This document shows positions 35,488 to 47,400 of a stretch of DNA of 64,000 nucleotides, one piece after another; position 1 is the stretch's first letter, and every line of letters begins with the position of its first letter. Source of the stretch: Austropuccinia psidii (lineage: Eukaryota > Basidiomycota > Pucciniomycetes > Pucciniales > Sphaerophragmiaceae). The position numbers and the translations under genes were made by a program. The notes beneath the pieces are model-generated. The model was not told where the DNA came from and did no database searches. It saw only the letters and a program-made list of their open reading frames with translations. Location: the NCBI GenBank assembly GCA_023105745.1, contig JALGQZ010000003.1:46195196-46259195 (forward strand). Direction: 5' to 3'.

Positions 35488-36018
35488 TTAATAATGGAAA
35501 GGTGCATTATTTATGCCAAATGGCCTTCTTAAGTATTCAAAATTCCCACAGTGGACTATTATCCTCAGTAGTTTCTTGGCATTATCTGTTAAGACATTTT
35601 GATGAAAGCCCTTTAAGGCATTTATGGCTGTAATGAACTTAGCTTGTGACAATTGTGTCAATGTCTCATGGATTCTGGGTCTTGGATATCTGTCTAGAAT
35701 GGTATAGGTGTTCAGGGCTCTGAAGTCTCCTACCATTCTTGATTTTCCATTATTCCAAGTTATAATGACAGGTGTAGTGACCTCTACCTGTTCATTATGT
35801 CCTACTTTTCTTAATACTCCAAGGTCCATCAATTCTTTAATGTGTACCTCCAAGGCTTCTCTAGCTCTTGGACTAGCTGGGAAAGCAGGTCTCCTTAGTA
35901 AGGGTTGGTAAGGCTTTTTCACATTAAGAATTATATCCACCTCATGCCCAATTATGGCACCTAGTGGCTCTTTGTCAGTTGCAAAGGCATTTTTGTACTT
36001 AAATAAGTGGTCAATCAA
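35488..36018 (-). pseudogene. Element B pol: reverse transcriptase N-terminal half
   Basis: This 176-codon frame runs from after a stop (AAA to TAA at about 36009 in MKE-stop-LID) to a stop in HY-stop-RMM. The RT fingers are present (LLRRPAFPASPRAREAL, SRMVGDFRALNTYTILD). The first catalytic Asp, MDALKGFHQ in A, reads INALKGFHQ here (ATGGAT to ATAAAT, two G-to-A changes). The enzyme would therefore be dead even without the stops. Confidence 0.9.
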
Positions 36019-37538
36019 TTATTCTTTCATTTTTTCTGTTAATTCTTGATTGAATTCTGCCTCTTTGAGTTTTTCAGATATAAAAAGGTCCTTTTCTGGA
36101 CTTTTCTCTTCATTCTTAATAACTGTAATTTGTTTTTTGTTATTTAAGAAGCCAAACTTTTGTCTTTTGTTATCTCCTATGGTAAAATATCTGTGTTTTT
36201 GGTTAGAGATATCTATACCATAAATTGATAAGTAGTCATTTTCAAGTATGAAGTTATTACTAGTACAGTTGTCCATTACTACAAACTCTACTTTAATTCT
36301 GACACATTGTGAGGGGTGAGGAAAAATTAATGTTAAATCAATTATTTCAAGGGGCTTCATGCTCTCACTTGCACTACTAAATTTGACACTTTGTATTGGC
36401 ATAAGTTTTTCTTGCAAATCTGGGACAATGGTTTTTAAATAACTTTTACCAACACAGGTACAATATGCTCCTATATCCAAGTTCACTTTTCCTTCTTGGT
36501 TATCAACCATAACAATACTGATACTTGATTTTCCAGCTGTATATCCCATTCCTCTTGAAGGTTTGGTTCTATACATTTTGGCATCTTGTATATTTGTCAG
36601 GTTTGTGTCAGATGTTCCAACTTGTGGTAGGTTTGAGTTAACATCTAGTACTTCATAAATTATATCAATATTATCAATTTTTGCATTAATTATATTAATT
36701 TCATCACTTTCAGAACTTTCTGACTCTTTTTTTTCTTTTTCAGAGTCAGATTCCTCCTCTTTGTCATTGTGGTTTTCTGTTTCCACAACTTCATTAATCT
36801 TTGCCTTTTTGAGGCAGTTATTGGCTAAGTGTCCAATACCTCCACATTTATGGAATTTTCTTTGCTCATTATTGTTGGATGTATTGGGCTTGAAAGCTTC
36901 TTTTGATTTATCTTTTTTGATAAATGGCTTGTTTGGACTTTTAATGTCCAATTTCTTCCAATTTCTGCCAATTTTTGTTCTTGTCACTATGTCCTCTAGT
37001 GCATTGATATACTCTTCTGTGGAGCATGGCTCTATACACCTGCTTCTCAGGGCATGTTCTAGCTCTCCTCCACATTTCTTAAGTATTTTCATGTGCACCA
37101 TCTTTTGTGACATTTCTGGGTACAATGCATTGAGTCTTTCAGCTTGTTTTAAGAACCAAGTTAAAGGTTTTTCTTTTTCTGGGTCAAAGAAATAATTTTC
37201 AAATGCATTCTCTTTCTCTTGTACCTCCAGGCATCATTAGCCCACTTGATGATTATTTCTTGTTTCCACCAAGACCAGGTATTTTTTCCATTTGTTTGTC
37301 TTATGCCATAATACCATCTTTTTTCATATTTTTCAAACAATGAATGTAATCTTGCAGTAATTAATTCATCTGGTATGGCATAGTCTTCTTGTAGCATGTC
37401 AATTGTCTTGATAAATGACATGTGGTCATATTCACCTTCTCCTGTGAATGTTGGCCATTCTTTTAATTGAGGTGCTTCCTTCATTAATACTTGGTTATTG
37501 TCTTGGTGACTTAAGTCTGTTATGAAAGGATTTGTCAA
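36019..37538 (-). pseudogene. Element B gag-protease, main part (frameshifted)
   Basis: Two frames: 37161-37538 carries the gag capsid N-part (WPTFTGEGEYDHMSFIKTID), and 36019-37200 carries the rest. They are separated by a two-base insertion near 37215 (TACAAGAGAAAGAG against TATAAGATAGAAA in A). The CCHC knuckle reads FHKCGGIGHLANNC, lacking its first Cys, and the protease motif reads LDIGAYC instead of LDTGAYC. Unlike A, the protease runs on uninterrupted into the linker before RT (..YGIDISNQKHRYFTIGDN), which shows the original structure that the solo LTR broke in A. Confidence 0.9.
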
Positions 37539-37564
37539 TTGCTCTTTTGGCTTAACAGGGCTTC

Positions 37565-38777
37565 TTATGTGAGAAAATGGGGTTCATAACTTTGGCATAT
37601 TTGAGTTAGCCTCATTATTTTATCCATTTTTTCAGTAATAAGCCTTATTTCACTTTGAATGTCATCTTTCAGGTGCATTCTTTCTTCATCACTCTTTTCC
37701 ACATGGTCCAAAAGTAATTTTTGGACTGATGAAGTCTTTTCTTCAAATCTTTCTACAGAAATACTTAGTTTGTTCAATTTTTCTGTAAGATTGTCAATAC
37801 TCATTTCAGAATTGATTGTCAAAGTTCTATCTTTGATATCCTTTATGTATTTATGCAATTCTTGTTGTCCTTGTATTAATTTTTGAGTCTTATCAATTAA
37901 AATCTTTGGTTTATTATTTTCAACAATAAACTTAATGTTGTCAATTTCTTTTTTATTTTGTACAACAATTTTTGTTAAAGAAGATAAGTTATTGTCTATT
38001 TCTTGTAATGATAATAAACTATTTTTAATTTCTTTTAGAAGTAATATACTATTTTTAATTTCTGTTAAAGTATTTACAACATCTTTGGACAAGGTTATTT
38101 CTTTGGGAAATGAGGTTGTCTCATTCTTTGTTCTTCCTTGTCCTTGAATTCCATCAAGGTTCTGGCCATGTTGAATACATTGTCCATGGCATCCTTTTGG
38201 ATTTTTGGAATCCTGTAGCTTGGCGGATATGGTTTTCTCCAATTCATTTTCTTGTTCTTCTTCCCTTCTTGGGGAAGTGGGTTGGCTTGGGGCTTGCTGG
38301 TAGAAGCTACTGTGGCTTCTTCCTTGGTTTCCTCCTTCTTTTTGGCATGGTACTCCTAGATATTTTTGATTTGAGGTTTGGATGATAGTGGATTCCATCC
38401 ATTGGAGTATCTCAATATTTCCTCCTCTTTGAGGAACTTTTTCAGGATGTTCCAGGAGTTCATCACTCCTTGGTGTATTTGGGGCAACATTTCCCGGTCC
38501 TTGTCTTTGTACACTGTGTAGTACTGTTTGTACTGGCTCATGTAAATGTCTATTTGAGCCCTCTGAATGTGATTTGTACTTGTTTGAGTCACTCATACTT
38601 AGTTCCAACTCTGGTTCAGATATCATGGGCATTTCTGGGACTTGCCTTTGGGATAAGGCATTTCCTTCTGTGGATTCTGTTCCACTGGGGATATTTCCCT
38701 TCCTTTTCCCTTTTGAGGAATCAATTCTACCTCTGAGTCCAGCTCCATCTTATTGGATGGAGTATTGGGAGCCCCGT
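37565..38777 (-). pseudogene. Element B gag N-terminal part
   Basis: A 355-codon frame (37565-38632) begins at MPMISEPELELSMSDSN and includes the long helical region (NTLTEIKNSI, LTEKLNKLSISVERF). It ends after a one-base deletion near 37618. Upstream, to the splice acceptor at 38778, the splice-compatible frame gives DGAPNTPSNKMELDSEVELI and ends in SQKCP-stop. That TGA overlaps the ATG of MISEPEL as ATGA, as in A. The alternative frame is closed here by a TAA near 38755, so only the first frame is open in both siblings. Confidence 0.8.
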
Positions 38778-38867
38778 CTGGAAGTCATATTTTAAGAAAA
38801 AAATAAGAAATAAGAGGATTTCAGAACACAAATTCTTCTTATGGCAATTTCTAAATGAGGTACTTAC
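38778..38867 (-). other. Probable intron in gag leader of element B
   Basis: A 90-base AT-rich stretch with GTAAGT donor and TTCCAG acceptor on minus, matching the 86-base candidate in A. The conserved position in both siblings supports splicing. Confidence 0.6.
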
Positions 38868-39017
38868 CTTCAGAGTCCTGAATGGTGGGTCCTGTAAAGT
38901 CTAATTTCTTAGCTTTCTTTTTCTTAGTGATTATTGGTGTTGGAGAACTTTGACAAGTTTCTTCCACAAATCTTTCAACAGTGGTTTGGTTTTCCTCTGT
39001 TGGATTGTCTTGAAACA
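38868..39017 (-). CDS. Element B gag 5' exon
   Basis: 150 bases, equal in length to A's 20001-20150 and bordered by the same TCTTTTTTAG acceptor and a GT donor. It encodes a similar charged peptide (VEETCQSSPTP, IITKKKKAKKLD-type basic stretch, TIQDSE). No ATG is seen within it, so an upstream exon or start is implied but not found. Confidence 0.5.
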
Positions 39018-39502
39018 CTAAAAAAGATAAATAAATATAAGTCTTTTATATAAAAAGTGTTCTTTTTGGTAAGATATGGAAATTTTTTCACTTAAAAATT
39101 GCTTTTATATCTTAAAAAATGAAAATAAATAAAGAGAAGAAATTAAAATGAATAAAAAATAACTTTTTTTATTGGTTTTTTATTTATATTTTTTTTTATA
39201 TTTTTATTTTTAAAGAATAAAATAAAAAATGAGTATGATTCTTTTATGAAATTAATTTATAATATAAAATTATTTTTTAATTACTAGAGTCACTCAAAGA
39301 AAGTTCTTGCAAGTCTAAGGATGTGAAAAACCACGTGCAAGACAGTACAATTGCTTTTCAAATGCCTCAATAGTATTTAAAATCAATAAATATAAAATTA
39401 TTATATAATTTTATGTTTATAATTATAATTTCTTATTGGATAAACCCAATTAGAATCCTTTTAAAGGTCTTTTAGAGTAAATATCACCACCAGGCCCCCA
39501 AA
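39018..39502 (-). other. Leader and candidate primer binding site of element B
   Basis: The minus strand next to the LTR reads TTTGGGGGCCTGGTGGTG. It shares TTTGGGGGCCTGG with A and then differs. The block around 39301 (GTTCTTGCAAGTCTAAGGAT) is also shared. The remainder is A/T-rich. Confidence 0.5.
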
Positions 39503-41482
39503 TGTAAGGTTTGACTATGAAACAATAAGTAAAAATTACCAATATCTTACTTATTGTACTATGAATGTCCTTATAAATGAAATAAATAAGATAAAAATAA
39601 TCATAATAATAAGGAATTATTATAATCATGGTTTAAAATAATTATATTATTAATTAAATATGATAATATAATTTATATTATAAAAAAATAATATATAAAA
39701 TAAATATATTAATATAAGATAATTAATATATTTAAAAGCACTTTATTATTGTTACCAACAAATAATAAAGGCATCAAGAATTGTTTTTTATTTATAAAAA
39801 ACAATTAATAACAATAATATTACTCATATCAAAATTATAAATTAATATAAATACTACTCCATCAATTATAGAATTATTAAATTAATAATAGAGAAAAATT
39901 ATTATAATAAGAGGAATAACCTACTTTTAATGCTTAATATAATAATTTTGAATAATTATATGCCTAGAAATGTCAATACAACTTATTTCAATTGTAGTTA
40001 CAATAAAATTTAAGAGAAATTACAATTTTTCTTGATTTTACGTGGAATTGAGGTTTTTAAGAGAAATTTAAACAAAACACTTAAATAAATGCAATAATCA
40101 CGTCAGAGATGAAGATTATGATAAGATTATCTTTGGTCCTTAATAATATAAAAGTTTTATATATAAAGAATAAAGAAATTACCTTTTTATTTAATGATTT
40201 AATGTTTTGTAAGCGTCTGAGGGGAAAACAGAGTAAAAAGAGCTCTATTTATAGTAAATACCTCCCTCCTAGAGTCCAACAGGCTTCTAGTAGACGTGTA
40301 CTGATACTTTCTACTAGAATTGATCAGTATTTTAAGGTTTGGGGATGATTACATCATGATCAAACCATCTTACCTCATAATTACGCCATTATTTAGAGTT
40401 ATCACTATAACTCTAAGTTTAATGACATCATAGGCTTGGCAGAGGCCTAAGCTTTGTGGATTTCATTTTTTTTAATCATATTCTAATAGTATTCACCAGT
40501 TTTATCATTTATATGACTGTTAAGCTTAAAATAAGATTACAGTGAGTGATCTTAAATGATTAAATTTAATCTCAAGCATTGATCATTAATAACAGTTAAT
40601 TTATACACGCTACAGCTATTCTGGGAGTGGATTCTGATAGCTTGGAATTTCCTCTTTAAGCTTCCAACGGCATTTCACTACATCAGCAAAACTGTATTTT
40701 TGATGATTTTTCTTGTAACTCCTCTTTTCTGTTGAAATTTAATATTTTAAACTTCAAACGATGATTTCAAGGGGTTATACCTTGAATATTGTAATAAAAA
40801 AACATCATTCTTCACGAATGAACTAGTAGAATCCAGCCATCTACTTTTCTTTAAGTTTGGACCACTTTCACAACAAAGTGGTCAACAGCTCTATTGATTT
40901 TGATCAATAATCCCTTATAGGTTTTAACCTTGTTTATAACATGTGAAATAAAGTTCATTTCTGTATTCCCACAGTAATTACGTGGTTACTTTATTGTTGG
41001 CTCATCACTCTATAATGTATATTTCAAAAGATATCAGCTAAAATCCTTGAATATATGCGTTGACCAAAAAAGTGCATATATTCAGCTTAACTCCTTAAGT
41101 ATTGACTTTGGATATTAGCTTCTTAATTGTTTTATGTGTGTAATTTTATGGAGAATCCAATTGTACCATTTATTTTGCATGATGTTTCATTTGTATTTGA
41201 AATAATTAAGGATTTATGTTTTTTATAAGGTATTATTACTTATAACTCATTAAATATTAACTTTACAGATATGCCATAAAAATGGTGTATGTGTATTTTA
41301 CCATGGGGAATCCAATGGTATAGCTTATTTCCCATGTTTATTCATTGGCTTTTAAGTTAAACCAAGTTTTATGCCTATTTATGGCATTTTTGTAGCTTTA
41401 AGGTAATTATTTTTAATGTATAATTATTTCAAATATTTCTTGTGACCTTTCTGGGTATGTGGTCATATCTCAAAGGTTCACA
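39503..41482 (-). repeat. 5' LTR of element B
   Basis: The 1,980-bp LTR has TGTAAGG..GGTTCACA ends in plus orientation. It lacks the 550-bp insertion and so preserves the empty site AAATAT at 39702-39707. It contains the hairpin 41048-41084. Confidence 0.95.
40245..40253 (-). promoter_or_regulatory. TATA-like box of element B 5' LTR
   Basis: The plus-strand CTATTTATA (minus TATAAATAG) lies at the same LTR position as in A and the solo LTR, upstream of the element's leader. Inferred promoter. Confidence 0.55.
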
Positions 41483-44400
41483 GAAAGATTTTGAAGGAAT
41501 TTATTTAAACTGGAATTTTGGTTTGAAAGACATTGGAAAAATGTAAAAATATCAGATGTAAGAGAATAAAATAAAACTAAGTTCATATTAAAACAAGCAA
41601 GGGATTCTCTTTAAAAAAGTTCAATTTCAATATACATCTTAGCAAACAAACCTTTACAAAAACCATAAACATAATTAAATATCATCCCTCTTACAATTAC
41701 TCATGGTCATATTTTCAAAAATCTTTTCCCCCATATTAGTTCATAATAAAAAAAATTATTTCAACGTCATTGTTTTGTATAAAAATTCAAATTAATTCCA
41801 AAAAATTAATTCAAAACTCCTAAAATCAAATTTTATAAATTTTGGAGATGATTATTTATCAATTAAAGCAAAAACTCCATCCAGTTCTGAAAGAGACCTT
41901 GAAAAGCTTTAGACTTAAATTTTGAGATACATCTGCTGTTGATTTTCTTGAGCTCTATCTCAATATTCAATTTTATTTCAAAAACTCAAGCCTCACTTTT
42001 TGGGTCTTTTGCTTAAAAGGTGAGCTTCAAGTTCCTTCTCCTGTTAAAAAGGAGTTTTGATATACTTTTAAATTAATTCCTGCTCCATTCTCTTTATCTT
42101 AGTGAATTACTTATGTGTCCATTTATTCTTATCTAATTTTAACTACCTCTTTTCATTAAATTCATTTTATTTAAGAACTTTGAACAGAATTTCGCTTCAA
42201 ATAAAGAAGGAAGAAAGCTACCAAAAATTTTGAAAGGTTTTTTTCAAATGTGTGTTTGATTTTGAAATAAACTCATTGACGTTTCTTGACAGATTTTCTC
42301 ATTTTAGTTGGATTTTTCTTGTCATTTATGATTCTCAATAGGTTCAATATCTTATTTATCTATATTAAATAACCCAAATAGGTAATCCCATGATTAAAGA
42401 TGAGTGTTCTTGAAAGACAAAAGTAATCACTTTTTGGTAAGCCATATTTCATTTCTCCACCAATTTCTCAAAATAAGAAGTATTATTTTCAAGGGAGAGT
42501 TGATTCCAAAATTTGATGGGTTAAGCTGGATACAAAGTTCTATTTCAGTGAATAACTCATTATATTTTTACTGAGCTTCAAATTGGGCCTTAGTTTCCAA
42601 CTTTTATATGTGGTTGGGTCATCCTGCTTTGAATACAAGAAATTTTTTGAGTGATATTTGGGTTTTTCCTAAATAAGTAATACATTTTACTATAACATGC
42701 ACAGATAATTTCCAAATTGACAGCTATAGATTTCATACCAATTTTACCTTTTCCCCCCGTTAAATGTTCTCTAGTAGAATTTTCAAATATTTTTGACAAT
42801 GAATATTTCTCCTTAGAATTTCTTCAGTACTGTGGGATCTTTGTTTATCTAAGATTTAGAAATCTTTTTGACTTATTATTCACTTCAAGATCTAACACTT
42901 GGAATTTATTATTTTTACTTTAAGAGGCCAGCCAATGTATGTTAAAATACTTCTCCAAAATCATAATTCATATTAGTATTTGATCTTCAAACAGCTGACT
43001 ATGAATATATAATTAGCATGAGTTAGAGTTCCAGAATAATATGAGGGAGATGTGGTAGATTTAAGGGATTGATGAATCCAATGACTGTTTTGATAAGGAA
43101 TTTCAAATAGTATCTGGAGGAGGATAAATGAGAAATTGGATAATCATAGGTAAAGGCCACATAGCTTTGCTCAAAGGATAAGAAAAATCCCATCAATAAG
43201 TATTTACTATGAGAAGACAAACTAAAGAGGTATCTAGTTGAACTTAAGCTGGAAATAATTTATAATTTTTCTTTTGAAAGAAAAATGAAGAAGACTAAAT
43301 TTTTTGGATGGCCTAAAAATGGAAGTAGTTTTTATATACAAGATCAGATTTTTTTATTAGACTAAGAGCACAGGGCCACTCATTTCAAAAAAATGAGGCT
43401 TTTGATTTAAAAAACTAGATTTTTTCAAGAACTAGAATTATTTCATGTCAGAATCTGGTAGGTTTAAGGTCCTCATAATATATCTTTGATGAAAAAATTT
43501 AGGTTTATTTTGTTGTTTTTTGCTAAAATATGCCACAATTTCTTTTACTTTGAAAAATATTTAAGAAAAATTAAATCATTTTTTGAGGGATTGCTATTTC
43601 CAAATAGGGATTTGATAAGTTCATGTAAGCTCTACTAAGTCAATCTGCCGAAATCTGATTGATTCACATAAGGAAGCCCATTTTCAAAATTCCTTCCAAA
43701 ACAGGTAAAGATAGTTGAAATGAAGTTGTTTCAACATTATTTCCCCCCAAAAGAAATAAAAGTTTTTTTTGGATTTATTAATTTTTAATTTTTCTTTGGT
43801 TTGAACTTGTAAAACTGAACATAATCAATTATATCAAGTCTTCTTTTTTCCCTCTTTCTCTTCCAATTTTCACTTTCTTGCCCTCATAGTCTCTAATCAC
43901 TTAATAAATATCAATTCCTAATCCTGTTTAGATCATTTCCCCTCCTTAACTCTGCTTCATTGAAAATGGATTTACTCTTTTGATTGAATATTTCAAGAAA
44001 AGAAATATAATTTCATTAGAAATAATTTAATATTAATCGATTTGATAGCTTCCTGAATTCAATCCCTGATATTTTTTTGGGGGGGAAGACTTTATATAAT
44101 CAAAAACACCCATAATATCACAGTAGATGAGTTTTTTATTCAGCTAAAACATCATCATATTACAAGTTTTTATTTTATTAATCATCACAATTGCAATATA
44201 AGCTCAAAATGACATTTTTTTAGATATATGGAGCTTTGAAGAAATAAAATTGAAATAAATGTAGAGTCTATGCATTTTCTTAAAAATCTTATTTTATTTA
44301 AAGAAATGAAAAGGAAGAACAAGATAAAATTACAATATCTTAAGGGGGTTCAGTGACAGAAACAATGAGTCAGGAAGTGATGAAGAAGCTTCACCTATTA

Positions 44401-47400
44401 GGAAACAAAATTCCAACTTTTTCAAAATGAATTACACAAGAAAAATCAGCAGGCATCAATCATAGCTTCATAAGCAAAAGTTAAATATTCTGTGTAAAAT
44501 TGAATTTTTTGATGTCCATAAATGAATTAAACATAAATATTTTGTTTTGGATGAAGCAATAGACCAATCATTCATGAAAGAGAGAAGAAATAAGATTTAA
44601 AATGTTCAATAGTATAAAGACTAATGAGAAAAAAGAGAAAGATAAAAAGAGGAGGAGAATAATGCAAGGAGAATCGAACAAGAAAAAAAATGAGCTGAAG
44701 ATAAGGGAAAAAAATGAATGAATTAATAATTTGAAATAATGGGAATTTTTTTGGTAATTTTTCTCTTCAAATTATTTTTTTATTTGTTTAAATTTTTTAT
44801 TTTTTGTATCGGTTTATTTAAGGCTCAACACTTTATAATTATGTATTAGTATTTCCTTTTTATAGTAGTATTTATAACTATTTAAACCTTACTCATCTTA
44901 ATTATCCATCTACTAGAGTTATTCCTTTTCTTGGAATTTTACTCCTTTTTTCTGGAAATAATTCCTTTATTTAACCATTAGTTTAACAAAATTATTTTAT
45001 TCTTCAAGATATGTCTTTTTACTTATCAAAGTAAAAACTATAAGGTCGCTTAATGGGAATTATTGCTATAATATACAATAGATAGGTACATGTGAGAAGA
45101 AATGCTAACTGAACAGGGAATTGAATTTTTCATTAAATAATGAATCAAGCACTTATGGCCATGAATCAGAGAGGAATAGATGAAATAATTACTCTCATGA
45201 AATTCAAGTTAATATGTAACTTGAATACACATGGATGAGCAAAAATAACTGGACTTTGACACAACTCTCTCATTATATTGATATATTCAGGGATATGAAG
45301 CAATTATTTATCAAGAATTCGCAGCTATTGGTTACTGCAAGTAATAATGCTCATAATACTTAAGTTATCGTTTGAGAAATGTGCATAATACTTATAAGTG
45401 CACAAATAATGTTTTATAAATTTGACTTGGTCATCAATTAAATTTAGAAACAAATTCAAAATGAAAAATATCAGAAATTTATCATAGATTTATTTTTGAT
45501 AAAAAAAGGTTTTAATATTACTTTGTATTTGGATTATACAATAAAAATAACCTAGGGTAACCCCATGGGTTGTTTTACCCAAAAAATGACCATTTCTTCT
45601 GTTATCAAAAGAATAGAAAATTTATGGTTGTTATGCCATATTCAGATTGTTCATCAAAAATAATCTGGGTTGAGCCCATTGGGTGTTATACCCCAAAATA
45701 TTTATTTTAGTTTTAATAAGAAAAATCAATAATTCTCTTGAAAACCCAACCAATTTTAGAAATTTTGAGAAATATTTCAAGTTGATCATTTTAAGACAAA
45801 GTCAAAGCTATATCATAAATATTTAAAATTAGAAGAAAAGTGTTAAAATTGAGCTTTTCTGTTTCTATACTGAATCAAATAAGATATTTATATAAATAAT
45901 TTTAATGTTGCATCGACTAAATTAAGGTTTATTCATAGCCATAGTATGGCTTTAAATGAATTAATTGGAAATATCCACACAAAACTGAAAAAGGTAAAAA
46001 TGGAAAAAGTTTCCAGGGTATTTTACAGTTGGGATCTGAAGGAGCCTATTTGAGTTTTTACTCCTGTTTTTCTTTATTATAAACCTTATTAAAACTTTCA
46101 TATTAGACTTTTATTGAATATTAAAGTTCAAAATTGCTTATCCTCCATTTGGATAGGGATTACAAGCTACTAATGATTAAGCCCCAATTTACAGTCTTGT
46201 AACCAATTCTTTAAAATCTTAGCTTACAGTTAAGTTTAAATTGGTCAAAATCTCTTCAAAGTTCAATTTTTACTTGATCCTTCTATTTTTATGTGTAAAA
46301 GATCAATAACCTCAAAACTTCATCGAAAATATATTTCTCAATGGATTCACTTGAAATTGACACAAAGCTTATATGTTGATGATATCTGTGGATACACTTA
46401 AAATTAAGATTATTTCATTATGTGATCATCTGCTGTTTAGCCTTTTAGATAACCCATTTCATTTTTTTGAATAAAATGAATACTAATTTTAAAATATAGT
46501 AAAATCTAGAGGAATATACTTTTTCCTTTTGATATTTCTTATGAGATATTTATAAGATGAGATTTGAAATTAATATAGTCTTCTTATATAAAGCTCAAAA
46601 GTAATATACCCAAATGAAGCGTATAGCTAGCTACTTGGAGTTGAGAATAGCATTTTAAACTTGAAATGGTAATTAATTTTTAAATATGTGTAAGGTAAAA
46701 ATTAATTCTTAATAAATTCTTTTGAGTTTTGGTGAGAGCACACCCTCTGAAAACGCTTATTAGAATAGTGAAGGTGTATAAATTCAGAAAGGAGCCATTT
46801 CTTCGTTTTTTACCCATCAATTGGGAAAATCAATCCATTCAATCATATATATCTTAGTGAAGAAGACCTCCTTAAATTACTATAAATAACTATTCAGTGT
46901 TTCATTTCTTATTATTCTTTCAAATTAACAATTTAAATTCTATAGCTTGATCATAATGCTATACTAATTTACAACTGTTTAATTTTATAAAATCTTGTTT
47001 GAAGATATCTTTTGAAATACAAAAATTCTCTGGAAATACCTCAGTTATTCATTTACAAGTGTTTCTATCAAATAATAGCTCATAAGTGAAGCTTTCATAA
47101 ATATTATACTTTTTTGAATTATTGTTTTTTTTATGTAGTTAGTGTTCTAAATACTTATTAAGAAGTAGTGTGTAACAGATTTCTTTATAGATTATATTTA
47201 TATCATTTATAGCCTGTTTTTAGTTTTTAAACTGGATATAATTTCTCTAGTAGCTCTGTCATATTCTTATCATTAGAACTGTCAGTGACCTATAATAATA
47301 ATATAATACCTTAATGATTTTTGAATATAATTATACCAATAATTATTACTATTAAAGTCTTTAATAGTCCTGATATTTTGATAAGATCTTTTATGGATAT

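Larger units (their letters stand above)
30333..41482 (-). mobile_element. Element B: Ty3/gypsy retrotransposon, sibling of A
   Basis: This minus-strand element of 11,150 bp has a 5' LTR at 39503-41482, a spliced gag leader, gag-protease, pol, polypurine tract and a 3' LTR at 30333-32870 that carries an inserted 550-bp palindromic element. It is collinear with element A throughout. It is more decayed: two frameshifts in gag, three stops in pol, the RT first catalytic Asp changed (FITAIN for FITAMD), the protease DTG changed to DIG, and the first Cys of the CCHC knuckle changed to Phe. It cannot move itself. Confidence 0.95.
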
